Source of the DNA: Candidatus Thermokryptus sp.
Lineage (GTDB): Bacteria > Bacteroidota > Ignavibacteria > Kryptoniales > Kryptoniaceae
Assembly: GCA_028276305.1 (NCBI GenBank)
Contig: JAPYWO010000037.1
Coordinates: 1-8,330 of the forward strand
Reading direction: 5' to 3'
DNA length: 8,330 nt
The position numbers and the translations under genes are program-made. Shown one piece after another: positions 1 through 8,148 of this stretch. The notes beneath the pieces were generated by a model, which did no database searches, was not told the origin of the DNA, and was given only the letters and a program-made list of their open reading frames with translations. Numbering within the stretch: the stretch's first letter is position 1; each line of letters opens with the position of its first letter.

Positions 1-95
1 GCGCCAACAGGAATCCTTAAAAATTCACCGGCATATTTTGAATCATCCGCAAACGAAAGCGAAAAAATTAACAAAATAAAAATTAACTTTTTCAT
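1..95 (-). CDS. PorV/PorQ-family outer-membrane protein, N-terminal fragment (cut by window edge)
   Basis: The reading frame begins at the ATG at 95-93 and runs off the left edge after 31 codons and two further bases. Residues 1-16 (MKKLIFILLIFSLSFA) form a clear Sec signal peptide: two lysines, a hydrophobic core and a likely cut after Ser-Phe-Ala. The next residues, DDSKYAGEFLRIPVG, match the start of mature PorV/PorQ-family proteins, where a K-Y-A-G-x-F-L-x-I/L-x-V-G stretch precedes a G-rich first beta strand. In that family PorV is an outer-membrane beta-barrel that shuttles type IX secretion cargo to the PorU sortase; PorQ and other paralogues share this opening. The gene follows porU by 14 bases, has its own ribosome binding site, and is likely co-transcribed. 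The porU neighbour favours PorV, but 31 residues cannot separate PorV from its paralogues, so no symbol is given. Confidence 0.72.
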   Translation of the reverse strand, partial: MKKLIFILLIFSLSFADDSKYAGEFLRIPVG

Positions 96-99
96 TTTT

Positions 100-105
100 C
101 TCTCC
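100..105 (-). promoter_or_regulatory. Ribosome binding site of the porV-like gene
   Basis: The minus strand reads GGAGAG here, four bases before the ATG at 95-93 and inside the 14-base gap after the porU stop. It is a good Shine-Dalgarno match. It stands out because secA, porU and the divergent lipoprotein gene show no comparable site, and it supports this ATG as the start. Confidence 0.6.
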
Positions 106-109
106 AAGT

Positions 110-3100
110 TTATCTTACCCTTGCGATTTTCCCAGTATAGCTTTGAACCTTCCCATCCCTTTTCACAGAAAACTTATAAAAATAAACACCATTTGCAACC
201 TCGTTCCCATCCCTATCGGTCCCATCCCACCAAATCTCATGATAACCAATTGCAGTGGGAATCCCTGTCCCACCAACTTGAAACCCATAAACTTCCAAAG
301 GATCGCCAGATGGAAACTTGAAGCTTTGTATCAATCTACCCGCAACGGTATAAATTTTAAATTCAACCTCCTCAACCTGCGAACCGAGAATCTCATAGGC
401 GAAAAATGTCCTATCGGAAAATGGGTTCGGGAAATTGCCGTAAACCTTAACTTCAAAATTTGATGAAACCTTGAACGAAACTTTCACTTCGTCCGACCAA
501 TTGCCATTGACATCCCGCGCTGAAAAACTTGCGCTGTGCTCACCATCTGTTAACTTTAGATTCACCTTCACAAACAAACTCTTTGGATTTGACACAGTAT
601 CTGGAATTGTTATATCACTATGTTTTAAATCCTTACCGTCAATTTTAAACCTAAATGAACCATCAGACAAATCAACTCCCTCATCGTCCTCAATCAAGAT
701 GCTGAAAACGGGATTTGCCGACACATAAGCACCATCGCGAAAACTTTGACCTTCAACCGTCACCTCAACCCTTGGCGGTCTCGCATCATTTGAATAACCT
801 ATTGTGTAAACACCGGGTTCATCAAGCTTCCCACTCAACCATTGACCGTCAAATTTGCTGTTTTTAACCCTGAACCTTTTAATTTTCTCGTCAAAATAAT
901 AAAGCCGTATCTTATCTTTGTTTCCCCTGACATCTTGATCGGAAGTGTCAAGTTTAGCGAAAATTTCAACGCTATTATTCCCCAATGGTTCGTATCTTGC
1001 AAGAAAAGCGCCACTTTCACCGTATACATTCAATTGACGAAGATAGCTTTGCGTAGGTGAAAATGTTGAAACTGGATATTCAAACCCGATAACATTTACA
1101 AACGGATTATCTCTTTTTAAAGACAAACCTTCTGAAATTGAAATTGAATCGGAATTAAACCTGACGAAGTTATAAACAAGCTCATTATATGTAACATTGT
1201 TTGAATAATCAAGGTCATCACCTGAAGTTTGGTCGCTTTCTATCACAGCGAAAATTCTGTGAGAACCCATCGCAATTTGTTTCTGCAACTCAACCTCAAC
1301 ATCCGCGTAAGATAACGGAGCAATTGAAAACCTTGATTGAGCTATGACATAATTTTCATCCCTTAAACCGTCATAAAACTTGATTTTAAAATCATTCGCA
1401 GGAACATCGGATAGGTTATAAATCCTTGCTGTTATTTTCACAGTTGAATCAACTTTGAACTTTAAATTTTGGCTTTTCATATAAATTGAACTTTGCAGGT
1501 TGTTTAACTCCATCGGCAAAAGCGATGGGTCTGGCAATCCACCGATCACAAACTCTTTTATTTCCCCAGATATTGCTTTGCCACTTACATATGCGGTCAT
1601 TTGAATTATGTATTTGAGCCCTGCTTCGGCTCTCACTTTTACAGCGGTTTGATAAAAATTTGCTTTCAAAGGAAAGCATAAAATCGTATCTCGCCCGAAA
1701 AGCTGGTCAAACCTTCCGTATCTGCTTTTATACTTCAAGACGATAAATTTAACAGAATCAGGTGAGCGCCCGCCTTCTATCTCAACTCTCCCGGAAAAAG
1801 ATAAACTATCGCCGACTTTCGGTTCGGACGGTGAAATTGTGTAATCACCAACGAAAGAACCACTTGTTTTGAAAACTTCAAACCCGGATTCAATTTTTTT
1901 GTCATCGTAGATAAATACCTTAACAAATCCAGAGCTAATCGGCGGTTTCATTTCAAAGTTGAAATCCCCGGCTTGAATCGTTCTCTCAAACTCAAACTTT
2001 GAAACATGTTCATCATCGGCAAACGAAATTATAGCGTTTCCGTTTTGAATCCGTGACGAAACTTTAATTTTAAGCGTATCATTTATAGAAAGTATTTTCC
2101 TTTCTATTTCAATTTTTGTCCTTTGACTTGGTACGAAAAGTTTAACGGCAGGGTCACCGATGTAATTATATTGATAAACCATTGTCTTCGCCTGTGGCCA
2201 AAAGAAATAATTTGAATAATACCGCGCCTTACCGATTGTTACAGCTTCCCCGATGCTTCTTTCGTAGTCGTAAAGGTAAGGCAGGACGCTTAAAAGCATG
2301 AAGTAATCATTCAAAAGCCAACCGAGCCCGCTTGACGCAAGAACGCCTATCGCTCCCTTTTCCTTTTCAACTACAAGATTGACACCTATCGCTGTCTTTT
2401 GAGGATAATCAAAAGCCCCGGAAAAACATGTCATGCTTGTTATAAACGAATACCTATCCTTGTTCGCTAACTTCGGTATATCTTCATTTTTCAAAAGACC
2501 GTTATCAGCCCAGATTGCACCGCCACCGTGACCGACAAAATTTATCAACAATTGTCCATCATTGAAGTAACTTAACAACTTTGATGTCCCACCGGAAAAT
2601 GTAGAACCTGGGATGACATATAAACGATTTATATTCAAAAACTTCGGCAGGACATTTTTAACAAGGTAATCCGTCTGCGATTCAAACTCTCTCCCCTCGC
2701 CAGCGATCATTAAAACATTTCTATGCCATTTCTGTGGCTTTTGATTGTGATAGGAAATTATCTTCTCAATAGCGTTCTTCATTTCCTCCCTATCCCTAAC
2801 CGGCAATCTACCAAGTAGGACATCGCCGAGATAATCCTCACCGTCAATGAAAGTGAACCAAGCATCTGCAGATGTTGCGCCGTAAATATACGACTGATAA
2901 AACATCGTTGGAACAAGGTCAAGCATTGGATAGCGCCGATTGTCATACACAGCACCACCGACGAAAAGCACATATATTGGTTTCTTAATCCAAGAATTGT
3001 AAGCAAAACGCAAAAAGTTCTTAATCGCATACGGACTTTTCACGCCGAAATTAAACTCATCATAAATATCGTCAACGCTTACAATTTTAACGCTTAAACC

Positions 3101-4903
3101 CTTTGACTCATACAAACTTTTAAGCCGATTCAAAGGATGCGTTTGGTCGCTGACCTCCTTAAATTTGTCGTATAAAATCGGATGAGTTATGATCAAATAA
3201 TCAAAGGAATTCGCTGAACTTTTAAGGTTCGTCTTCAAATCCTTTGCGATGCTATCCGGTTTTAACTTGGCGAGCTCACTCACAGCGATGAACTCAACAT
3301 CCTGTGACAGAACACTTGCGTAAAAAATCGCATGATAATTTTCGCCTATCTTATCATCCTTTGCTTTAAGAATTTCAACATTTGAAATTTTTGAAACGCC
3401 TAACCTATAAACGCTGATGTTTGGATTTTTGAAGCCGGAAATTTCAAACCTGAAATAACCGCTATTATACTCCGGCGGTATTTTAAATTTTATCTCGTCT
3501 TTATCTGCTTGATAAAGTCGCCTGTAAGTTAAATCAAACCAATTGACAGCGAAAATCGCATTTTCAACTCTACCGTCATTAGCATTAAAAACCGTGATTT
3601 TATTCAAGCCGTCTTTTAAAACGCTATTCGGGACCGAATAACCCGAATTCTCCGACGAGGCGATTTGTATATTTTGACCGTTCCAGCTTGCAGTTAAAAT
3701 CCTTTTGTTGTTGATGAAAACATTTGCTATATGCCCGCGGGTTGATGTTACGCCGTGAAACGCAGACCTTATTTTAATTTCATCCAAACTCAAAGGGTCT
3801 GGCTTGGGAATGTAAACATTTAATTCCGTTTGTTCATTTGAGCCAAGTTCAACCCAAAACCAGTGGTCTCTGACATCATAAGTTAAATCAGTGTCAGCAT
3901 CTTTCAACCTTTCAAATATATAATCGTTTTCAAGATGAACCTCGTGATAATAAGATGCACCGCGAAGGTCAATGTAATTTTCAAAATGTCTCGTCCCTGA
4001 CTCCTCAGCATATCTCAACCCGGGCGAATCTCCAACCTCAAGGAAGTAAACATTCACATCGGTGAACGGGTCATTATACAGGTCAATTTTCCCGCCGGAA
4101 AATTTATTTTTTCTCGCCTCTGCATAAAATTCAATATAATCACCTTCATTAAAAACGCCATCACCACCCGAATAGACATAGATCGGAATTTCCACACCAT
4201 TGTTTTTGAGTTTTAACCTTGACGCTTGAACGCCTTTTAAATCAATTCCCGCTTTTTTAAGGTCATCGTAAGTTATTTTATAAACCCCGTCCTTGCGGAT
4301 GAAAATTTTGTATTCAAATTCCTCCCCACTCTGGAGAAGGTTTAAATTTGGGTTTAAAAAATCAACTTTTTGTCCGGTGAAAATGACACTTTCATCAAAT
4401 TTTGAAAGTAAAGGACTCGCAATGTTAAACTTTGCCCTTTTGATGTACTTCAACTTTTGACCCTCTATCTTGAACGGGAAAAAAAGAAAAGCGCAAACAT
4501 CAATCCCTCTCATCTTGCCGAGATAAACAAAATCATAAATCCTATCACCAAGGTTAAAAGCATCGGAGAGCTCAACGCCATCTGGAAATGATTTTTCTTT
4601 TAAAAAGAGTAACGGTGCGGAAATTTCAATCTCCCCAAAATCAACTTCAATTAAGTCAACATTTGAATTTGGAGGACAAACGAGAAGGAAGTTCAAATAA
4701 GGCAGAAAGTTTGGAAGCAAAGCCACAAACTCAGAATTTCTTAATCCGACGATTGAAAATTTTTCATTGTTGACTTCAATTTCCTTTACTTCGGGTTGAG
4801 CGATTGTAATTTCAATTTCTTTTGTGTAGCCGTGATCAATTATATTAAATTCCTGACCCCATGCAACTGAAAAAAGCAGAAGAAGGACAGCAAAAGGTCT
4901 CAT
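110..4903 (-). CDS. porU: Type IX secretion system sortase PorU (peptidase C25 family), large form
   Basis: This 1597-residue protein looks like the T9SS sortase, which removes the C-terminal signal of secreted cargo at the cell surface and links the cargo to the envelope. Residues 1-16 are a Sec signal peptide, probably cut after AWG before Gln17. Residues about 195-265 (YKIFIRKDGVYKITYDDL, then NEGDYIEFY) match the N-terminal region found before C25 domains in PorU-like proteins. The C25 (gingipain-type) peptidase domain spans about 567-925. Its catalytic pair is visible as His792 in FVGHGG and Cys826 in SMTCFSG; DVLLGRLPV at 695-702 and YIGDPAVKLF near 914-923 are further family signatures. 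Next come beta-rich regions, including a CARDB-like segment (about 1140-1240) and an Ig-like segment (about 1375-1480). Residues 1488-1597 form a FlgD-like/T9SS C-terminal domain: NFPNPFS, then VYFYKFSVKRDG. P. gingivalis PorU is clearly shorter, at roughly 1150 residues. The ATG at 4903 gives the signal peptide directly; it lies 12 bases after the secA stop with no clear Shine-Dalgarno, so coupled translation is likely. A surface C25 protease is the alternative, but the adjacent porV-like gene favours PorU. Confidence 0.85.
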   Translation of the reverse strand: MRPFAVLLLLFSVAWGQEFNIIDHGYTKEIEITIAQPEVKEIEVNNEKFSIVGLRNSEFVALLPNFLPYLNFLLVCPPNSNVDLIEVDFGEIEISAPLLFLKEKSFPDGVELSDAFNLGDRIYDFVYLGKMRGIDVCAFLFFPFKIEGQKLKYIKRAKFNIASPLLSKFDESVIFTGQKVDFLNPNLNLLQSGEEFEYKIFIRKDGVYKITYDDLKKAGIDLKGVQASRLKLKNNGVEIPIYVYSGGDGVFNEGDYIEFYAEARKNKFSGGKIDLYNDPFTDVNVYFLEVGDSPGLRYAEESGTRHFENYIDLRGASYYHEVHLENDYIFERLKDADTDLTYDVRDHWFWVELGSNEQTELNVYIPKPDPLSLDEIKIRSAFHGVTSTRGHIANVFINNKRILTASWNGQNIQIASSENSGYSVPNSVLKDGLNKITVFNANDGRVENAIFAVNWFDLTYRRLYQADKDEIKFKIPPEYNSGYFRFEISGFKNPNISVYRLGVSKISNVEILKAKDDKIGENYHAIFYASVLSQDVEFIAVSELAKLKPDSIAKDLKTNLKSSANSFDYLIITHPILYDKFKEVSDQTHPLNRLKSLYESKGLSVKIVSVDDIYDEFNFGVKSPYAIKNFLRFAYNSWIKKPIYVLFVGGAVYDNRRYPMLDLVPTMFYQSYIYGATSADAWFTFIDGEDYLGDVLLGRLPVRDREEMKNAIEKIISYHNQKPQKWHRNVLMIAGEGREFESQTDYLVKNVLPKFLNINRLYVIPGSTFSGGTSKLLSYFNDGQLLINFVGHGGGAIWADNGLLKNEDIPKLANKDRYSFITSMTCFSGAFDYPQKTAIGVNLVVEKEKGAIGVLASSGLGWLLNDYFMLLSVLPYLYDYERSIGEAVTIGKARYYSNYFFWPQAKTMVYQYNYIGDPAVKLFVPSQRTKIEIERKILSINDTLKIKVSSRIQNGNAIISFADDEHVSKFEFERTIQAGDFNFEMKPPISSGFVKVFIYDDKKIESGFEVFKTSGSFVGDYTISPSEPKVGDSLSFSGRVEIEGGRSPDSVKFIVLKYKSRYGRFDQLFGRDTILCFPLKANFYQTAVKVRAEAGLKYIIQMTAYVSGKAISGEIKEFVIGGLPDPSLLPMELNNLQSSIYMKSQNLKFKVDSTVKITARIYNLSDVPANDFKIKFYDGLRDENYVIAQSRFSIAPLSYADVEVELQKQIAMGSHRIFAVIESDQTSGDDLDYSNNVTYNELVYNFVRFNSDSISISEGLSLKRDNPFVNVIGFEYPVSTFSPTQSYLRQLNVYGESGAFLARYEPLGNNSVEIFAKLDTSDQDVRGNKDKIRLYYFDEKIKRFRVKNSKFDGQWLSGKLDEPGVYTIGYSNDARPPRVEVTVEGQSFRDGAYVSANPVFSILIEDDEGVDLSDGSFRFKIDGKDLKHSDITIPDTVSNPKSLFVKVNLKLTDGEHSASFSARDVNGNWSDEVKVSFKVSSNFEVKVYGNFPNPFSDRTFFAYEILGSQVEEVEFKIYTVAGRLIQSFKFPSGDPLEVYGFQVGGTGIPTAIGYHEIWWDGTDRDGNEVANGVYFYKFSVKRDGKVQSYTGKIARVR

Positions 4904-4915
4904 CTTGCGGACATT

Positions 4916-7900
4916 TTATATTTTCCCATGACAATGTTTGTATTTTTTACCGCTACCACATGGGCATGGGTCATTTCTCCCAACTTTATGGTCAACTCTT
5001 ATCGGTTTTAACTTAACATCTGGCTTGACGGCTGTAGCAACATCTGACTCAGCAGCTGCAACTTTCAAACCCATACCGATTGATTCTTGATGTACAAGGT
5101 TAAGTTGTTCTCTTCTCGGTCTTCTTGGTTTTCTCTCTTGAATTTCCTCAGGCATAACTGGGAACATTCTGAAGACCAAACTTAAAACACCGCTTCTTAT
5201 CCTTCTCATCATCTCCATAAACATTTCAAACGCCTCGGTTTTATACTCAACGAGCGGGTCTTTTTGGGCATAAGCTCGCAAATGAATTCCTTCCCTGAGT
5301 TCATCCATCTCACGCAAATGCTCCTGCCACCTCTGATCAATCACTTGAAGCATTGACATCTTCATCAAAGCAAACATCAATTCCTCGCCAAGTTGCTCTT
5401 TTTTACGATTGTAAAATTCAACCGCTTCATTATAGATTTTTTCCTTTAGCCCTTCTTTGCCGAGTTTTTCAAATTCATCTGGTGTAACTTTAAGGTCTAT
5501 CAAAAGCGTGCGCATAACTTCATCCTTTAATCCCTGCAGGTCAAGATTGCTATAATACTTATCAACTATATCCTCAACATAATCAGTTAACATATCAAGC
5601 AAATCATCTTCAAGTCGTTCTCCAAGAAGAGCGTGCCTTCTGAGGCTGTAAATCACTTCCCTTTGTTTGTTTAAGACATCGTCATATTCAAGCAACCTTT
5701 TTCTTATTGCGAAGTTATTTTGCTCAACTTTTTTCTGCGCCCTTTCAACGCTTTTCGTCACCATCGGGTGCTGTATCGGCTCACCTTCTTTATAGCCCAA
5801 CTTCTGCATTATATTTGCAATTCTTTCGCTACCGAAAAGACGCAACAAATCATCTTCCAGTGAGAGGAAAAACCTTGAAGAGCCCGGGTCACCCTGCCTA
5901 CCTGCACGACCCCTTAATTGAAGGTCAATCCTTCGCGCCTCGTGTCTTTCAGTTCCAATGACATGAAGACCTCCAAGCTCCGCAACACCTGGACCAAGTT
6001 TTATATCAGTTCCACGCCCAGCCATATTTGTAGCTATTGTCACCATACCGCGAAGACCAGCGTTTGCGACTATTTCAGCTTCTCTCTGATGGTGTTTTGC
6101 ATTTAAAACATTATGCGGAATTCCGCGACGCTTCAACATTCTGCTCAATAGTTCGGAAACCTCAACGCTCGTCGTTCCAACCAAAACAGGACGACCAATT
6201 TTATGCATCCTTTCAATTTCATCAATAACAGCGTTATACTTCTCCCTCTTCGTCCTGTAAATCACATCGTCATAATCAATCCTTATACACGGTTTATTCG
6301 TCGGGATGACCACAACATCAAGTTTATAAATCTCCCAAAACTCCTGCGCCTCCGTAGCAGCTGTTCCAGTCATACCGGCAAGCTTTTTATACATCCTAAA
6401 ATAATTTTGAATCGTTATAGTCGCAAGCGTCTGCGTGTCCTGTTCAACCTTTACCCCTTCTTTCGCTTCAATCGCTTGATGCAATCCCTCAGAATATCTT
6501 CTCCCTGGTAAAACACGCCCTGTAAATTCATCAACTATCAAAATCTTCCCATCTTGAACGATGTAATCCACATCTTTTTCAAACATGACATACGCCCTCA
6601 AAAGCTGTTGAATTGCGTGGACCTTATCGCTTCTCTCGGAATAAAGCCGGTATAGTTCTTCCTTTTTTCTTTGCTTTTGCGCAGGTGTAAGATAAGGGTC
6701 ATTTTCAATTATGCTAATTTCGGTGCCAAGATCGGGAAGGATAAAAAACTCCCTATCCTCGGGCGACAAACTCGCAAGGAACTCCCTGCCCTTTTCAGTT
6801 AAATCAATTATATGATTTTTCTCATCAACCACGAAATAAAGGTCTTCATCAAGCTGACGAAGTTTTACGCCTTGATCTTTCAAAAATTCAAGTTCAGTAT
6901 CAATGACGAGTTTCTGATACTCTGGTTCGGCGAGAATTTTTCTAAGTTTCTTATGTTTTGGTGCTCCTCTACTTGCTTTCAAAAGCAAAACGCCCGCTTC
7001 TTCAAGCTTGCCCTCGTTTAAAAGTTTTTCCGCCTCGTCAACAATTTTACTGACAAGATTTATCTGCGCTGTAACAAGTCGCTCAACCTTTGGCTTCATC
7101 CAATCAAATTTATGCTCCGTCTCAGGAACCGGACCACTTATTATAAGAGGCGTCCTCGCCTCGTCAATCAAAACAGAATCAACTTCGTCAACGATCGCAT
7201 AATAATGTCCGCGCTGAACTATATCACTTGGATCAATCGCCATATTATCACGAAGATAATCAAAACCAAACTCATTGTTCGTCCCGTATGTTATATCACA
7301 AGCATATTGCGCCTTTCTCTGTTCGGTGTTCATATAATTTTGAATGCAACCAACGCTCAAACCAAGAAATTCATAGATCTTCCCCATCCATTGGCTATCT
7401 CTCAAGGCGAGATAATCATTTACAGTGACTATATGAACCCCTCTTCCAGTTAAAGCATTCAGATACGCTGGCATAGTTGCAACGAGCGTTTTACCCTCAC
7501 CAGTTGCCATCTCAGCAATTTTTCCTTGATGAAGCACGATCGCACCCATCAACTGGACATCAAACGGGACCATATCCCACACAATCTTATGCCCCGTCAC
7601 CTCCCAACTCTTTCCGACAAGACGTCTACATGTCTCTTTAACAACCGCATACGCCTCAGGCAAAATCTCATCAAGAACTTTTTGCTCCTCTTTGAAAAGC
7701 TCCTTTTCAAGTTTTTCTATCTCATCGTAAATTTCAAGTCGCTCCTCTCGTGTTAATTCCTTATCTTCACGAACACGTGTTTTGAGTTCGTCTATTTTTT
7801 CTTCAATGTGTTTCGTCCTTTCCTTTATCCTCGCTTTAAACTCATCCGTCTTAGCCCTTAACTGGGCGTCGGTTAAACTGCTTAAAGTCGCATAAATTTG

Positions 7901-7987
7901 ATTTATCTGATTCACGATCGGCATCAACGCCTTTAAATCTTTTTCGTTCTTGCTCGGGAAAATCTTGCGCAAAAGTTTTATAAGCAT
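4916..7987 (-). CDS. secA: Preprotein translocase ATPase SecA, long Bacteroidetes/Chlorobi-type form
   Basis: This is the motor ATPase that pushes unfolded preproteins through the SecYEG channel of the inner membrane. At 1023 residues it is longer than the E. coli protein (901). Visible landmarks are the Walker A motif ATGEGKT (161-167), VTVNDYLA (187-194), [18 protein letters not shown] (232-249), the DEVD Walker B (267-270), [13 protein letters not shown] (653-665) and the arginine-rich [10 protein letters not shown] (691-700). The C-terminal zinc/SecB-binding tail has Cys1008, Cys1010, Cys1019 and His1020 in [16 protein letters not shown]. Extra length lies in a charged coiled-coil insertion at about 55-105, a short insertion before FDVQL (about 126-141), and an enlarged preprotein cross-linking domain (about 300-455). 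These match the pattern in Bacteroidetes/Chlorobi SecA. The start agrees with the family N-terminus ([16 protein letters not shown]). No Shine-Dalgarno is seen. It is the first gene of the operon with porU and the porV-like gene. All key motifs are intact, so it should be active. Confidence 0.97.
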   Translation of the reverse strand: MLIKLLRKIFPSKNEKDLKALMPIVNQINQIYATLSSLTDAQLRAKTDEFKARIKERTKHIEEKIDELKTRVREDKELTREERLEIYDEIEKLEKELFKEEQKVLDEILPEAYAVVKETCRRLVGKSWEVTGHKIVWDMVPFDVQLMGAIVLHQGKIAEMATGEGKTLVATMPAYLNALTGRGVHIVTVNDYLALRDSQWMGKIYEFLGLSVGCIQNYMNTEQRKAQYACDITYGTNNEFGFDYLRDNMAIDPSDIVQRGHYYAIVDEVDSVLIDEARTPLIISGPVPETEHKFDWMKPKVERLVTAQINLVSKIVDEAEKLLNEGKLEEAGVLLLKASRGAPKHKKLRKILAEPEYQKLVIDTELEFLKDQGVKLRQLDEDLYFVVDEKNHIIDLTEKGREFLASLSPEDREFFILPDLGTEISIIENDPYLTPAQKQRKKEELYRLYSERSDKVHAIQQLLRAYVMFEKDVDYIVQDGKILIVDEFTGRVLPGRRYSEGLHQAIEAKEGVKVEQDTQTLATITIQNYFRMYKKLAGMTGTAATEAQEFWEIYKLDVVVIPTNKPCIRIDYDDVIYRTKREKYNAVIDEIERMHKIGRPVLVGTTSVEVSELLSRMLKRRGIPHNVLNAKHHQREAEIVANAGLRGMVTIATNMAGRGTDIKLGPGVAELGGLHVIGTERHEARRIDLQLRGRAGRQGDPGSSRFFLSLEDDLLRLFGSERIANIMQKLGYKEGEPIQHPMVTKSVERAQKKVEQNNFAIRKRLLEYDDVLNKQREVIYSLRRHALLGERLEDDLLDMLTDYVEDIVDKYYSNLDLQGLKDEVMRTLLIDLKVTPDEFEKLGKEGLKEKIYNEAVEFYNRKKEQLGEELMFALMKMSMLQVIDQRWQEHLREMDELREGIHLRAYAQKDPLVEYKTEAFEMFMEMMRRIRSGVLSLVFRMFPVMPEEIQERKPRRPRREQLNLVHQESIGMGLKVAAAESDVATAVKPDVKLKPIRVDHKVGRNDPCPCGSGKKYKHCHGKI

Positions 7988-8022
7988 AGCCGAAGTTTTT
8001 AAAATTGTTTTTTAATCAGATA

Positions 8023-8054
8023 AAAATATAAAGATATTCCCACTTATAATCAAA
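8023..8054 (-). promoter_or_regulatory. Candidate promoter of the secA-porU-porV operon
   Basis: On the minus strand TTGATT (8053-8048) and TATATT (8030-8025) are separated by exactly 17 bases, a fair sigma-70-type match. The same bases also fit the Bacteroidetes pattern TTTG-N20-TAnnTTTG in all but the last position: TTTG at 8054-8051, then TATATTTT at 8030-8023. Transcription would begin near 8018, giving a leader of about 30 bases with no Shine-Dalgarno. The prediction rests on spacing and sequence only, and AT-rich DNA yields chance matches. Confidence 0.5.
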
Positions 8055-8086
8055 TTGAAAACCGTCTCTTCCCCGATTTCTTTCGC

Positions 8087-8117
8087 TTGATTTTTAAAGC
8101 AACCAAACTTAAATTTT
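8087..8117 (+). promoter_or_regulatory. Candidate promoter of the lipoprotein gene
   Basis: TTGATT (8087-8092) and TAAATT (8110-8115) are separated by 17 bases. The second element continues as TAAATTTT, resembling the Bacteroidetes TAnnTTTG element, with TTG 20 bases upstream. The layout matches the secA promoter candidate on the other strand. Transcription would start near 8122, giving a leader of about 27 bases. A perfect TATAAT at 8045-8050 is an alternative, but it has no recognisable -35 element and overlaps the secA -35 element. Confidence 0.42.
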
Positions 8118-8135
8118 AACCGAATTAAAAATCAA
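8087..8135. repeat. 11-bp perfect inverted repeat over the lipoprotein promoter
   Basis: TTGATTTTTAA (8087-8097) is the exact reverse complement of TTAAAAATCAA (8125-8135), with 27 bases between. The left arm contains the proposed -35 element, the loop contains the proposed -10 element, and the right arm falls at the start of the transcript. It could be an operator for a regulator that loops or spans the promoter. It could also be a chance match in AT-rich DNA. The loop is too long, and the arms too weak in G and C, for a typical terminator. Confidence 0.45.
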
Positions 8136-8148
8136 CTCTGACAAAAAG

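Larger units (their letters stand above)
7988..8148. other. Divergent intergenic region between secA and the lipoprotein gene
   Basis: These 161 AT-rich bases separate the starts of two divergent genes and must hold the control signals for both. They contain a leftward promoter candidate, a rightward promoter candidate and an 11-bp inverted repeat, each listed separately. I see no RNA gene, riboswitch-like fold or small reading frame with convincing features. Confidence 0.8.

Noticed and set aside
143..463. 106-codon plus-strand open frame opposite the 3' end of porU, and related frames at 121-321 and 471-728
   Set aside because: The minus strand here encodes the conserved C-terminal domain of PorU with recognisable motifs; the plus frames have no family features and no ribosome binding sites.
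110..4903. PorU as a gingipain-like secreted protease instead of the sortase
   Set aside because: The C25 domain alone would allow this, but the N-terminal region before it and the adjoining porV-like gene point to the sortase; a secreted protease remains a minor alternative.
4904..4915. A second ATG (4914-4912) just after the secA stop, as a possible start of porU or a leader peptide
   Set aside because: It reads ATG TCC GCA AGA TGA and stops after four codons in a different frame; the ATG at 4903 leads straight into the signal peptide.
7112..7453. 113-codon plus-strand open frame opposite secA, and similar smaller plus-strand frames at 6203-6511, 7526-7756 and elsewhere
   Set aside because: They lie wholly opposite strongly conserved secA motifs, have low-complexity or unnatural composition, and lack start signals; they are shadows of secA.
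8045..8050. Perfect TATAAT on the plus strand in the divergent region
   Set aside because: There is no -35-like sequence 16-18 bases upstream, it would give a leader of about 90 bases, and it overlaps the -35 element of the secA promoter candidate. A promoter nearer the gene fits better, though this one is not excluded.
8109..8119. Short palindrome TTAAA-T-TTTAA within the loop of the inverted repeat
   Set aside because: It is only A and T, overlaps the -10 candidate, and is expected by chance in such AT-rich DNA.
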